Assembly: GCA_051653605.1 (NCBI GenBank)
Contig: JBOFWL010000009.1
Span: 1-64,000 of the forward strand
Length of the DNA: 64,000 nucleotides
DNA from: JBOFWL01 sp051653605
GTDB taxonomy: Bacteria; Spirochaetota; Brevinematia; Brevinematales; Brevinemataceae
Direction: 5' to 3'
The notes under the pieces are model-generated. The model saw nothing but the letters and a program-made list of their open reading frames with translations. It did not search any database and had not been told where the DNA came from. Positions 31,596 to 40,798 of the stretch are shown here, piece after piece; positions within the stretch are counted from its first letter, which is position 1, and each line of letters starts with the position of its first letter. A program made the translations under genes and the position numbers.

Positions 31596-32559
31596 ACCTC
31601 TCTCTTTTGGAGCTATTTCAACAGAAAACAACCTAATTTTCGCTCCTCTAGCTGGTTTTTCTCATAAAAGTATGCGTATCCACATGAAAGAAAGCGGTGC
31701 TGGCTATTGTGTAACCGAAATGGTGAGTGTTGAAGGCTTACTTCGCAACTCTCAAAAAACGTTTCACTATGCAGATATTTCTCATGCTCCCAATGAAACA
31801 TCCATCCAGCTTTTTGGCTCCGACCCCGTTCGTTTCGCCGAGGCTGCTTGTATCCTAAAAGAGCATTTCAAAGTTAAAAGCATCAATGTTAACTTTGGAT
31901 GCCCCGCTCCCAAAGTCCAAAAGGGTGGAGGTGGATCTGAACTGCTTAAAAACCCAACACAAATGACGGAGATAATTCGCGCCTTAAAAAAAACAGGGCT
32001 TACCGTAGAAGCAAAGATAAGAGCTGGCTTTGAGTCGGATAAGCTTGAACATTTACTCGACGCTGTCGCCGATGCCGACTGCATTATGGTACATTGTCGG
32101 TTGGTGAGAGACCGTTTCCTTGATGGCACCGCAGACTGGCAACGTTTCGAAAGAGCTCGAAAGCACACTTCAAAAACGCTCATCGCGAACGGCGACATTA
32201 AAACCCCCGAAGATGCTCTTCATATTTTGGATCGTTATGGGGTTGACGGCATCATGATAGGGCGATCAGCCTTAACGCGGCCTTATATTTTTCGTCAAAT
32301 CAATCAACTTTATAAATCAGGGCAGTATCAAACTCCTACAGTTGGAGAAAAAATTCAAAGTATTCTCGATTTTTCTCGCTTGTGGATGCAGACAGAAAAT
32401 ACAGACAATCTTACAGCCATTCGAGGTGCACTTATGAGTCGCGCTGATAATTTTGAGGGTGCCGTTAAGCTTCGATCTCTCATTTCTGCATGTACAACAT
32501 GGGATCAGCTAGTCGAAGCCATTCAATTTGTTAAAAAAAATTACTGTATAGAGGAGTAA
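31582..32559 (+). CDS. tRNA-dihydrouridine synthase
   Basis: 325 residues starting at GTG 31582, 14 bases inside the previous gene. FMN-dependent Dus fold: FAPLAGFSHKSMR, QLFGSDPVRFAEAA, VNFGCPAPKVQKGGGGSELL with the catalytic Cys, VEAKIRAGF and GVDGIMIGRSALTRPYIF. Reduces uridines in the D-loop of tRNA. Which uridines (DusA/B/C type) cannot be fixed by eye; DusB-like is likeliest. Confidence 0.9.
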   Translation: MSVLKPLSFGAISTENNLIFAPLAGFSHKSMRIHMKESGAGYCVTEMVSVEGLLRNSQKTFHYADISHAPNETSIQLFGSDPVRFAEAACILKEHFKVKSINVNFGCPAPKVQKGGGGSELLKNPTQMTEIIRALKKTGLTVEAKIRAGFESDKLEHLLDAVADADCIMVHCRLVRDRFLDGTADWQRFERARKHTSKTLIANGDIKTPEDALHILDRYGVDGIMIGRSALTRPYIFRQINQLYKSGQYQTPTVGEKIQSILDFSRLWMQTENTDNLTAIRGALMSRADNFEGAVKLRSLISACTTWDQLVEAIQFVKKNYCIEE

Positions 32560-32562
32560 ACG

Positions 32563-33483
32563 ATGAAAGAAACAATTTCTTTAGTATTGAAAGGTATGTT
32601 TATTGGAATTGCTAATATCATTCCTGGAGTTTCTGGTGGCACAGTTGCCTTTATCACAGGTATTTATAAAGAACTAAATGAGGCTGTTGGGTTTTTCTTA
32701 ATTCGAAAAGAAAAACGTTGGTCTTATATTTTTTTCCTTGGGCGATTATTCATTGGTGCCGTTCTTGGTTTTCTTTTATTTGCTCGCGCCATTGCTTACC
32801 TTTTGGGCGTTAAAAGCCTGGCTGCGGGTGGCCCTCTTCCATTAAGTTTTGTTCCTACCTACGCACTTTTTTTTGGGCTTATCATTGGATCACTGCCTGT
32901 TCTTTTTAAAATGCAAAGCGATCGTAAATTCTCCCCAATCCGTGGTGTGTTTTTCGTTTTAGGAGCTTTACTTTTATTAGGGTTGGCAAATCTTCCTCAA
33001 CGAAATAGCATCGATGTGCTTGCTAACTATCCGTCTTATAAAATTGGCCCCTTTACTTGGCAGGTTTTATCTTATTATCGCACTATTACATTAATTTTAA
33101 TCGGATTGATGGCCGCCTTCACCATGGTTGTTCCAGGGATATCTGGCTCTGCTTTATTAGTGGCTTTGGGAGAATACGGCCCTATCATCAATTACGTTAA
33201 TGAACGTTCTATTTCTCATCTTGCTTTTTTGGGAATAGGCGTTATGATTGGCATCATCTGCGCTACTATACTAATGACTAAGTTACTTGAAAAATGGCCT
33301 GGGCACACCTTTTACGCTATCCTAGGGCTCATCACAGCTTCGATAATTGAGATTATGTCAATTATGCTTGGAGCTGGCGCACCAGCCTCTATGTGGATCC
33401 TTGGCGTAGGCACGTTTGCTGTTGGAGTTGGCATTGCTCTTCAAAGTGAGAAGCTAGCCCCTCCCTCTAAACAAGAAAAATAA
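32563..33483 (+). CDS. DUF368 membrane protein, likely polyprenyl-phosphate transporter (PopT)
   Basis: 306 residues, about nine membrane helices. The N-terminal GMFIGIANIIPGVSGGTVAFITGIY and internal TMVVPGISGSALLVALGEY are the paired signature of the DUF368 family. Members of this family have been assigned as PopT, which returns undecaprenyl phosphate across the membrane for wall and surface-glycan synthesis. GAGGAG precedes the ATG three bases after the dus stop. Fits the neighbouring sugar-related gene. Confidence 0.85.
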   Translation: MKETISLVLKGMFIGIANIIPGVSGGTVAFITGIYKELNEAVGFFLIRKEKRWSYIFFLGRLFIGAVLGFLLFARAIAYLLGVKSLAAGGPLPLSFVPTYALFFGLIIGSLPVLFKMQSDRKFSPIRGVFFVLGALLLLGLANLPQRNSIDVLANYPSYKIGPFTWQVLSYYRTITLILIGLMAAFTMVVPGISGSALLVALGEYGPIINYVNERSISHLAFLGIGVMIGIICATILMTKLLEKWPGHTFYAILGLITASIIEIMSIMLGAGAPASMWILGVGTFAVGVGIALQSEKLAPPSKQEK

Positions 33484-33484
33484 G

Positions 33485-33515
33485 AAAAACACCTCCAAAT
33501 GGGGGTGTTTTTTAT
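33485..33515. terminator. Bidirectional terminator between PopT and queH
   Basis: Nine-pair stem (33488-33496 with 33501-33509, one G-T), AAAT loop, T-run on the plus strand and A-run before it (T on the minus). The queH stop codon lies in the T-run. Confidence 0.85.
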
Positions 33516-34108
33516 GTAGATTTTTGTCGAAGTAATTTATCTCTTAGGGAGAATCGGCAGCCACAATAATTTTGGCAATAGATACAGGATGCTCTACTCA
33601 TCTCTTTTGAGCGTGCAAAGCCATTATTTTTTTTAAAATCGGATTGCAGATAGATCATCCCTGTTTCTGCCTGTAAGCGAGCTCCAATTTCATTTATCTT
33701 TTGTGTATTTTTAAAAGGACTAAGCGTTAACGACGTTGCAACCGCCGCACAGCCTCTTTCTTTAGCAAAGCGAAAGGCTTCGGAGAGGCGCATATCGTAG
33801 CAAACAGAACATCTAGCCCCTTTTTCGGGTTCGTTTTCCAGCCCTTTGGTGTTTTGAGCCCATAGTGGTTCGTCGTAATCCCCCATAACAAACTCCGCCC
33901 CTACTTCTGATGCATAGCGCTTGGCTTCGGCAGCACGTTTAAGATATTCGTCTTTAGGGTGGATATTAGGATTATAGAAATACACTATGAAATCGGTAAA
34001 ATCTGGCTGTTCAACGAGTATCTTCTCCCATGGTTGTTCTCCTCTTAGTACGTCAAGGCATGCCGTAACGCATGGAGCACAACATGTATGCAACATTAGT
34101 GTTTTCAT
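33512..34108 (-). CDS. queH: Epoxyqueuosine reductase QueH
   Basis: 198 residues. HTCCAPC at the N-terminus, YFYNPNIHPKDEYLKR, RCSVCYDMRL, TSLTLSPFKNTQ and the final IYCQNYCGCRFS are the QueH (DUF208) pattern; the two Cys pairs bind a 4Fe-4S cluster. It carries out the last step of queuosine formation in tRNA and replaces QueG. ATGA overlap with the upstream metallo-hydrolase gene shows coupling. Confidence 0.95.
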   Translation of the reverse strand: MKTLMLHTCCAPCVTACLDVLRGEQPWEKILVEQPDFTDFIVYFYNPNIHPKDEYLKRAAEAKRYASEVGAEFVMGDYDEPLWAQNTKGLENEPEKGARCSVCYDMRLSEAFRFAKERGCAAVATSLTLSPFKNTQKINEIGARLQAETGMIYLQSDFKKNNGFARSKEMSRASCIYCQNYCGCRFSLRDKLLRQKST

Positions 34109-34866
34109 AGGGTAACCAATGATGTATAGGTGTGTCTCAGCCCTATTGTATGCTGAATATCAGGCCTAAAGGGGTGTAAATCTGCATCGATCATGCGTTC
34201 GACAACGCCCACATGGTTAGAATTTTCACTTAAGTGCAGGTACATAACATGACGCGTACAGTCGGAGGCGGCTTCTCGCACAAAAGCGCAGGCTTGTGGG
34301 TTAGATAAATGCCCTGACCCTCCTTTAATACGATCTTTCAGGTGTTGTGGGTAGAAACATCGTTCAAGCATGTCTGGGTCGTAGTTGGATTCTATGCCTA
34401 TAAAGTGAGAATTCTCTGCATGTTTGAGAATGGTGTCGTCGTATGATCCAATATCAGAGGCATAAAACATTTTTTTATTCTCTGCACGAAATACGTATCC
34501 TAGGCAAAGCTCAACATCGTGTTCAACTCTGAAAGCCTCAACAAGCATTCCATCCACATCGACAACATCTCCAGGTGCAATAATATGGGTATCTTTAAGA
34601 TGCAAGCCACTATTACGCAGCGATGATGCCGATAGATATACTGGCACTTTAAGAAATGAGGCGATCCTACGAAGGTGACGTATGTGGTCGTCATGTTCGT
34701 GAGTAAGAAATATCGCTTTGATTTTTGCAAGATCAATCCCCAACATCGCACAGGCACTTTGGGTTTTGGGCAGAGATAAGCCCGCATCTATAAGAATAGA
34801 GCCATTTTGTGACTCTACATAGAAAGAATTGGCTTTAGACCCCGTAATAAGTGAGGCACATCGCAT
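34105..34866 (-). CDS. Metallo-beta-lactamase-fold hydrolase (YycJ/WalJ-like)
   Basis: 253 residues. SLITGSKANSFYVE and LIDAGLSLP open the fold, THEHDDHIRHL is the zinc motif (H-x-H-x-D-H), and FYASDIGSYDD and LHLSENSNH supply later ligands. Closest by pattern to YycJ-type single-domain enzymes, which act on nucleic acids or phosphodiesters. Middle gene of a three-gene operon with queH. Confidence 0.85.
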   Translation of the reverse strand: MRCASLITGSKANSFYVESQNGSILIDAGLSLPKTQSACAMLGIDLAKIKAIFLTHEHDDHIRHLRRIASFLKVPVYLSASSLRNSGLHLKDTHIIAPGDVVDVDGMLVEAFRVEHDVELCLGYVFRAENKKMFYASDIGSYDDTILKHAENSHFIGIESNYDPDMLERCFYPQHLKDRIKGGSGHLSNPQACAFVREAASDCTRHVMYLHLSENSNHVGVVERMIDADLHPFRPDIQHTIGLRHTYTSLVTL

Positions 34867-35273
34867 TATTGCTCCTTGTTGAGGTATGCAAGTTGTATTT
34901 TTTCCGCAGAATATCCGTTAATAAAAGTTTTCAAAGTTATACTAGCCCCTTTTCGGTGACGATGGATTGATTCAACTTTATCTTTTCGAATAAAAACATA
35001 GTTTGTTTGCTGCTTACCATTAGTTTTATTTAAAATATATCCACTTACAAACATTTCCTTAGGAAAGATCGAAGATACTCTTTGTACCGACATAAATAAT
35101 CTAAATGCAATGCCATTAGCTAGAACTTGCGTTGAATTAGCATCGATTTCTTTAAAATACCATACCGCAACATCATTGAACTCGACATAAGGCTCTGAAA
35201 GTGGGATAATGAGCGATTCGGAAGGATACGCAATAATCGGAATAAACGCTAAAAGAACCGCACATCGACGCAT
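34866..35273 (-). CDS. Exported protein, function unknown
   Basis: 135 residues from ATG 35273, chosen because GGAGGG sits between it and a TTG at 35285. Signal region MRRCAVLLAFIPIIAYPSE. The mature part is beta-rich with a YFKEIDANSTQVLANGIAFRLF segment; no family recognised. TAATG overlap with the hydrolase gene. Confidence 0.55.
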   Translation of the reverse strand: MRRCAVLLAFIPIIAYPSESLIIPLSEPYVEFNDVAVWYFKEIDANSTQVLANGIAFRLFMSVQRVSSIFPKEMFVSGYILNKTNGKQQTNYVFIRKDKVESIHRHRKGASITLKTFINGYSAEKIQLAYLNKEQ

Positions 35274-35366
35274 GAGACCCTCCAAATTAAGACACCAATC
35301 ATTATAAACGATTATTTATTTTCTTTCAAGATTCTATTAATATTTCCTAACATTTTACTGAAATAC

Positions 35367-35395
35367 TTGCATAAATTAAGGAGCCTTGCTAGAAT
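35367..35395 (+). promoter_or_regulatory. Promoter of the paired membrane-protein genes
   Basis: TTGCAT (35367-35372), 17-bp spacer, TAGAAT (35390-35395), then AGGAGG and ATG 35411. Confidence 0.7.
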
Positions 35396-35410
35396 AAGTT
35401 AGGAGGAACT

Positions 35411-36352
35411 ATGGATCTCGTATTAACCTATTGCTTATCTCTTATTAAACGTTTCTTTTTCCTTATGGCACTAGGATTTATTGTCTTTCTATTAAGTTTA
35501 TCTCATGGATTTTCTTATATTCAAGCTGCAGAAATTTATGGAAAATTTCTGCTTATAGCGCTCCCTTTTTTACTTTGGTTCCAGCAAATGGTTATTACTA
35601 GTGTCAAGCGAACACGCTATGGATTTGCTCATGCTGGATTTATTTTTATTAGCTCTTTGGGTTGTTCGTTGTTTATTACTTTATTTTTCCCTGTTATTTC
35701 TTCGGTGAGTGTTCCTAATTTACGCTCTCTTCCTGTAATTCAATCGACGCCACTAGATACCATCATTCTTAATAACGGGGTTGTTTTACTCAAACCCGCC
35801 GAAATTATTCCCTCTCCTGATAATATGATAGCATTAATTAGCGGAAGAACACTTTTTTTCACAAATATAACGACAAATCAAGATCAAATCACCTTAGAAG
35901 GGCGTTCTACAGTTGAATTTCCCCTTGGAGGAGGAGCTGAAAGCTTGAAAACAGGGAACTTTGCGCAGGAATCTACCTTTTTCTTCCTTGAAAATATTAT
36001 TAGTTTCCGAGAATATCTCTTAAAATTACATACAAACTATAAATCGCCCCCAGGTTTTACAGAAAATATTCCTCAAATGTTGCTTTTTTATCTATTATTG
36101 ACGAGTATTTACCTTTGGGCTGGGTTTATTGGTTTAATGATCGGGCATGGGCAAAATCATCTGGGAGCAATGGCTTTACTTTTTGCAATAGGATATGGTT
36201 TTTCAGGGAAACTACTTAGAGTATTCAGTGATGTTATTCATCAAATTTCGGCACCTTTTGTCGCTGAATTTATCATTTTAGGAATCCCAACACTAGGAAT
36301 TATGACCATATGCCTATCAGAAGCCGTCATGGCAAGGAGAAAACGCCTATGA
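35411..36352 (+). CDS. Membrane protein, 3+3 helices around an outer domain (first of pair)
   Basis: 313 residues: three N-terminal helices (about 12-32, 43-58, 73-97), an outer beta-rich domain (100-215) and three C-terminal helices (225-245, 250-270, 275-303). This plan resembles Lpt-type permeases but is shorter and shows none of their hallmark residues. AGGAGG before the ATG. The next gene has the same layout and overlaps by ATGA, so the two products may form a heterodimer. Family not recognised. Confidence 0.6.
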   Translation: MDLVLTYCLSLIKRFFFLMALGFIVFLLSLSHGFSYIQAAEIYGKFLLIALPFLLWFQQMVITSVKRTRYGFAHAGFIFISSLGCSLFITLFFPVISSVSVPNLRSLPVIQSTPLDTIILNNGVVLLKPAEIIPSPDNMIALISGRTLFFTNITTNQDQITLEGRSTVEFPLGGGAESLKTGNFAQESTFFFLENIISFREYLLKLHTNYKSPPGFTENIPQMLLFYLLLTSIYLWAGFIGLMIGHGQNHLGAMALLFAIGYGFSGKLLRVFSDVIHQISAPFVAEFIILGIPTLGIMTICLSEAVMARRKRL

Positions 36353-37242
36353 ATCGTATATTAAGTGCTTTTTTTCTCACAATTTTGATATCGGCAGTGG
36401 TTTTCATTGCTCATATTTATCCCTCTGGGAATATTTCTCAAAGTTTATATCATGTTTTACCTATGATATCCACTATTGGCTCGGCTACTCTTGTCATCTG
36501 TGTGGTTTTTCCTCATCAACACAAAGTAGAAAAAGCTAACATAACTGGCTGTTTTATATTCTTGATGAGCGTGCTTTGTATGGAGATTTTCATGCGAGAG
36601 ATTTTTGTCCCTCACATTATTTCTCCAACAGAAACCCAGATAAGCTCCGAAGATTTTCTACTAAACGGGCATCCTCTATCAAAAAAAGGGATTTTATTTG
36701 CTTCGGGAAATGATACCTATGTTCTTGGTGAAGTGCTCCGACAAGATAACGCCTACATTGGAAGAAATTTAGTAATTAATCGAGAAAATAGCGTTTTACA
36801 TGCTCCATTTTTTCAGATAAATAATGGTAGATTATTCACACTAAATATTAGAAAAATAAGTAATTATAAAACAAACATCCTTGATGGCATCGAAGAATTA
36901 CCTTTGCCCATCAGCTTTGATGCTCTTTACGATTTATGGGGTGTTCCTAGCCCTCAACGAGTATCTCTTATCTCGCTTTTACGCTCCCCCGATGTTATCT
37001 CCAACAAAATGTCCTACCCTTACCATCGCGTTATTTTGCTGGCCATTGCTCGATATGGGGCATCGTTAGTGTTGCTCATCATGGCTATTGCCATTGGTAC
37101 CAGCGCGCAAGGGCGTATGAACTTTCATGGGGTTCAAAAGATTGGGACGATCGCTTTTATGATGCTCTCTTTTCCCATATCCGGTATAATTTATTATGCC
37201 TTGATTTTACTTGCAAACAGTATTATATTATATATCTTATAA
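36349..37242 (+). CDS. Membrane protein, 3+3 helices around an outer domain (second of pair)
   Basis: 297 residues from ATG 36349, whose ATGA overlaps the previous stop (an earlier frame start at 36310 is not needed). Helices at 3-22, 33-55, 62-83 and, after an outer domain of about 110 residues containing ISSEDFLLNGHPLSKKG, at 220-245, 255-275 and 277-297. Sequence similarity to its partner is low but the order of parts is the same. Unknown function. Confidence 0.6.
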   Translation: MNRILSAFFLTILISAVVFIAHIYPSGNISQSLYHVLPMISTIGSATLVICVVFPHQHKVEKANITGCFIFLMSVLCMEIFMREIFVPHIISPTETQISSEDFLLNGHPLSKKGILFASGNDTYVLGEVLRQDNAYIGRNLVINRENSVLHAPFFQINNGRLFTLNIRKISNYKTNILDGIEELPLPISFDALYDLWGVPSPQRVSLISLLRSPDVISNKMSYPYHRVILLAIARYGASLVLLIMAIAIGTSAQGRMNFHGVQKIGTIAFMMLSFPISGIIYYALILLANSIILYIL

Positions 37243-37269
37243 GTTTATTTAAATTGAGGGGACCAAATA

Positions 37270-38988
37270 ATGAATGAAAATATCCTTAAACGAGCCCAAG
37301 AGTGGGTCGGCACCGACTACGACGAAAATACAAGAAATGAAATTCAAGCGCTCATCGATGCGGGAAACGAAAAAGAACTCACCGACCGCTTTTGGAAAGA
37401 CTTAGAGTTCGGAACAGGTGGGTTACGAGGCATTATTGGCTCGGGAACAGCTCTTATTAATATTTACAACATCCGAAAAGCAACCCAAGGCCTCGCAAAT
37501 TATATTCTACAGCAGGGTGGCGCTGAAAAAGGGGTTGTTATTGGCCGTGATAGTAGGAATTTTTCGCTTGAATTTGCCCAAGAAGCCGCTAGCGTACTCG
37601 TTGCCAATGGTATTAAAGTGTATTTCTTTAAAGATGTTTGCCCTACGCCCATCACCTCATTTACGATTCTTCAAACGGGAGCCATTGCCGGCATCATGAA
37701 TACCGCTTCTCACAACCCTAAAGAGTATAATGGCTATAAAGTGTACTGGCAAGATGGAGCCCAGCTTACGCCTCCTCATGATGGGAATGTTATGGCTGAA
37801 ATTGCAAAGATTTCAAGCCAAAAAATGATAAAAGTTCTTAAAGTTCAAGAATTAGAACAAAATTCGCTTTTCGAATACTGCGATAATTATGCTCAAAAAT
37901 ATTTAGAAGTTGCTCAAAATTTTCCCAAAGACAAATCTCTTATTGCTTCTTCCGATCTTAAAATTTTATATTCACCGCTGCATGGAGCTGGCTATAAATA
38001 TACGCCTCAATTACTTACTATGGCAGGATTTAAAAACGTTTCCGTCTTGCCTATTCAAAGCACCCCCGATGGCAATTTTCCTTCGGCATCCTACCCCAAT
38101 CCTGAAGAAATGCAGGCAATGCAAGTTGGTGTTGATTATGCTAAGCAACATAATTTTGATATTTTCATTGCCACCGACCCCGACGCAGATAGAATTGGTG
38201 TAGCCTACAAAAATGCTCAGGGCGAGTTTGCTCTCCTCAATGGAAATCAAATTGGAATACTCATCGCCGACTACCTATCTCGTTATCCCATTGCTGATAA
38301 TTCATTTGTTGTAAGCACAATAGTATCAACCCCCCTTATTGGAGTAATCGCACATAAAAAAGGGTTGAATTTTTACGAAGTTTTAACAGGCTTTAAGTGG
38401 ATCAGCGCTCTTACTCAAGAGAAAGAAAAAGAGGGAGCTTCGTTTCTTTTTGGAATGGAAGAAAGCCACGGATATAATATTAGCCCTCTTGTCCGAGATA
38501 AAGATGGGGTATCTGCAACGCTTATCATATCCGAATTAGCTGCTTATCACCAAAAATTAGGGCATAGCCTCGATAAAGTCTTGCTCGAAATCTATAAATC
38601 CTACGGTTACTATAGAGAAAGTCTAGAAAATATGAGTTTTCCTGGAGCTGAAGGAGCAGAAATCATCTCTAATATGATGAAAAGTCTTCGTTCTACCCCT
38701 CCAAAAGAGATTTTAGGCTTTAAAGTTGTTGAATGTCGCGACTATTCCGACAATAGTATCACTAAAAATGGAGTAAAAAGCGAAGGCAAAGGGCTCCCCT
38801 TAAGCAATGTTTTTGGGTTACATCTGGAAAATGGCTCTCGAATCATCGCACGCCCCTCTGGAACAGAACCTAAAATTAAATTCTATTTTTCTACTGTTAG
38901 TGAGGTTCATTGTGAAAACTGCATCAAAGCCGGCGATGAGGAACATTTAGAACTTAAACAAGCATTTATGGATTTAATAAAAAAATAA
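37270..38988 (+). CDS. Phosphohexomutase (phosphoglucomutase/phosphomannomutase family)
   Basis: 572 residues, the long PGM2-like form. ELEFGTGGLRG-like start (EFGTGGLRGIIG), the phosphoserine loop TASHNPKEYNGYKVY, metal loop DPDADRIGVA, sugar loop GMEESHGYN and phosphate loop RPSGTEPKIKFY are all intact. It would interconvert glucose 1- and 6-phosphate, supplying glgC (19 kb away) and surface sugars; phosphopentomutase activity is possible in this subfamily. GAGGGG precedes the ATG. Confidence 0.92.
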   Translation: MNENILKRAQEWVGTDYDENTRNEIQALIDAGNEKELTDRFWKDLEFGTGGLRGIIGSGTALINIYNIRKATQGLANYILQQGGAEKGVVIGRDSRNFSLEFAQEAASVLVANGIKVYFFKDVCPTPITSFTILQTGAIAGIMNTASHNPKEYNGYKVYWQDGAQLTPPHDGNVMAEIAKISSQKMIKVLKVQELEQNSLFEYCDNYAQKYLEVAQNFPKDKSLIASSDLKILYSPLHGAGYKYTPQLLTMAGFKNVSVLPIQSTPDGNFPSASYPNPEEMQAMQVGVDYAKQHNFDIFIATDPDADRIGVAYKNAQGEFALLNGNQIGILIADYLSRYPIADNSFVVSTIVSTPLIGVIAHKKGLNFYEVLTGFKWISALTQEKEKEGASFLFGMEESHGYNISPLVRDKDGVSATLIISELAAYHQKLGHSLDKVLLEIYKSYGYYRESLENMSFPGAEGAEIISNMMKSLRSTPPKEILGFKVVECRDYSDNSITKNGVKSEGKGLPLSNVFGLHLENGSRIIARPSGTEPKIKFYFSTVSEVHCENCIKAGDEEHLELKQAFMDLIKK

Positions 38989-38998
38989 ATCCCTATTT

Positions 38999-39026
38999 AG
39001 AGGCGATAGCTCCGAGCATCGCCTCT
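38999..39026 (+). terminator. Probable terminator after the phosphohexomutase gene
   Basis: Nine-pair stem (38999-39007 with 39018-39026), ten-base loop. Only a weak T-run follows. Confidence 0.55.
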
Positions 39027-39099
39027 AACTTTAAATAATAAAAAAAATACCGATGAACTACCTAGATATATCTTTACTTCATCCCAAAAGAGGCAATTT

Positions 39100-39951
39100 A
39101 TGGAATTTTATATCAATGGAAACCCTGTTGGAGTCAGCCCTGGAGAAAATGATACAATCCAAAGCCTCATTATGGCTGTAGAAAAGCAGCTTGAAGAGGG
39201 ATTAATCATTGTGTCTCTATGTGTAGATGGCACATATATCGCCATTGATGACCCTGCCGAATTAGGATTACATGTTTCAAATATTAAAAAAGCCGAAATG
39301 GTCGTTGCAACTCGCACCGATGTAGGGGTGAATTTACTTGAAGACGCCAAAACTCTTCTTTCTTCTTCGTTAGATTCTCTAAAAACGGGGATGATTGGTC
39401 AAAAAAATGTTATTATGCAAAGTTTTGCTTGGATTTTAGAGAGTTTGGATGCACTAAGACAGAGTTTACCCTTTCCTCCTACCGATATAGCGCTTCTTCA
39501 TGGTGCGATTGCCCATGTTTTGAGAGCGTTGGATGAGGTGACAGATGAGAGTCAGTATGTAGAAATAGCACAAGCTCTAGAAGGGCTTCCCGATAGTTTT
39601 ACTCGCTTACAAGAAAAACTCCAAAACCCTGATAAATACTCAAAAGAAAGCGTAACTGCTATGTTGTCTCAAACTCAGAATATTTTACCTCAGCTAGCAC
39701 AGCATTTTCAAAGAGGAGAAGATTTTGAAGGGCTTTCTCTTTTGTCTGGTGTGATTGATGCGGTAGATATGTATGTTCGCTTCAGTGCCGCTAACCCTAG
39801 TGAGGAACGTCATCAATCTGCAAAAAAAATCAACAGTATTTCGTCTCATTTATTAGAAGCTTTTGAAAACAAAGACTACGTTCTCATTGCGGACTTAATT
39901 GAGTACGATCTCAACGAACAATTGGATCTCATACTCGAGCAGGAGTTATAA
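39100..39951 (+). CDS. Chemotaxis-operon protein of unknown function
   Basis: 283 residues, two-part: residues 1-75 are beta-rich (MEFYINGNPVGVSPGEND, IIVSLCVDGTYIAIDD) and could form a small ubiquitin-like or DUF-type fold; 80-283 are helical, with hydrophobic heptads typical of four-helix bundles. No phosphoryl or kinase motif. The cheR start follows three bases after its stop, and cheR-cheB-cheA follow, so a role in receptor adaptation or array assembly is likely by context only. Confidence 0.6.
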   Translation: MEFYINGNPVGVSPGENDTIQSLIMAVEKQLEEGLIIVSLCVDGTYIAIDDPAELGLHVSNIKKAEMVVATRTDVGVNLLEDAKTLLSSSLDSLKTGMIGQKNVIMQSFAWILESLDALRQSLPFPPTDIALLHGAIAHVLRALDEVTDESQYVEIAQALEGLPDSFTRLQEKLQNPDKYSKESVTAMLSQTQNILPQLAQHFQRGEDFEGLSLLSGVIDAVDMYVRFSAANPSEERHQSAKKINSISSHLLEAFENKDYVLIADLIEYDLNEQLDLILEQEL

Positions 39952-39953
39952 TT

Positions 39954-40796
39954 GTGGAGAAATTTTTCACAGAAGAACCCATTCTCAGTAAAATAAAAGA
40001 AATTATCTATACTGAAAGTGGAATTATTTTCACACCCAGTTATATGAAAGTTTTGGATCAGCGTGTGTCTCGTATTTGCAAAGAAAGTGGCTGTGAACCT
40101 AAAGATATTCTCGAATATATCACCAAAGATATTCATTATTTACGCGAATTTGTTGGACATGTCACGACTAATCACACACATTTTTTTCGTAGTATTGGGC
40201 AATATCGTTTACTTGAAGATCTAATTCTTCCTCAGCTTGTCGAGCGAAATATAAACTCAAAAAGTATTCGTATTTGGAGCGCGGCTTGTTCATCTGGAGA
40301 AGAAGCTTTTAGTCTTATGATGGTGGTACAAAATTTCTTTGAAAAAAATCATCTGGCGGATTGGACTTGCTCTATTTTTGCTTCCGATATTGACGAAGTA
40401 AGTCTAAGCAAGGCTAACAGAGCTGAATATAATATCTTATGCCTTAAACACATCCCCGAGCAATATCACAAGTTTCTCAAGCTGGATGTAGACTTTCTCC
40501 CCCCCCATCTTAGAGAATTTTTTACAGTTATACCTCAACTAAAAGAAAATATTTCATTTGAATATAGCAACTTAATAAGAGATACACCTCTTGGTCGTTT
40601 CGATATTGTTTTTTGTCGAAACGTACTAATTTATTTTAATATCGAAACGCAAGCACAAGTGGTTAACAACCTAAAAAAAACTCTCACAACAGGGGGATAT
40701 TTATTTATCAGCCCCTCTGAAACATTAAATGGTATTAGTGAGGGTTTTGATATGAAAATGACTCCAAATAGTGCTTATTATATAAAGCGGGGCTAG
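39954..40796 (+). CDS. cheR: Chemoreceptor methyltransferase CheR
   Basis: 280 residues starting at GTG 39954 (AGGAG eight bases before). N-terminal helical domain (residues 10-80), then RIWSAACSSGEEAFSLMM, the SAM-binding motif I, FASDIDEVSLSKANRAEY and FDIVFCRNVLIYFN. It methylates receptor glutamates. Next to cheB, the opposing enzyme, two bases apart. Confidence 0.95.
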   Translation: MEKFFTEEPILSKIKEIIYTESGIIFTPSYMKVLDQRVSRICKESGCEPKDILEYITKDIHYLREFVGHVTTNHTHFFRSIGQYRLLEDLILPQLVERNINSKSIRIWSAACSSGEEAFSLMMVVQNFFEKNHLADWTCSIFASDIDEVSLSKANRAEYNILCLKHIPEQYHKFLKLDVDFLPPHLREFFTVIPQLKENISFEYSNLIRDTPLGRFDIVFCRNVLIYFNIETQAQVVNNLKKTLTTGGYLFISPSETLNGISEGFDMKMTPNSAYYIKRG

Positions 40797-40798
40797 TT

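Noticed and set aside
39032..39056. Sigma28-like motor-gene promoter before the chemotaxis operon (TAAA ... CCGATGA)
   Set aside because: The spacing between the two parts is about two bases short of the consensus and the match is partial; not enough to call.
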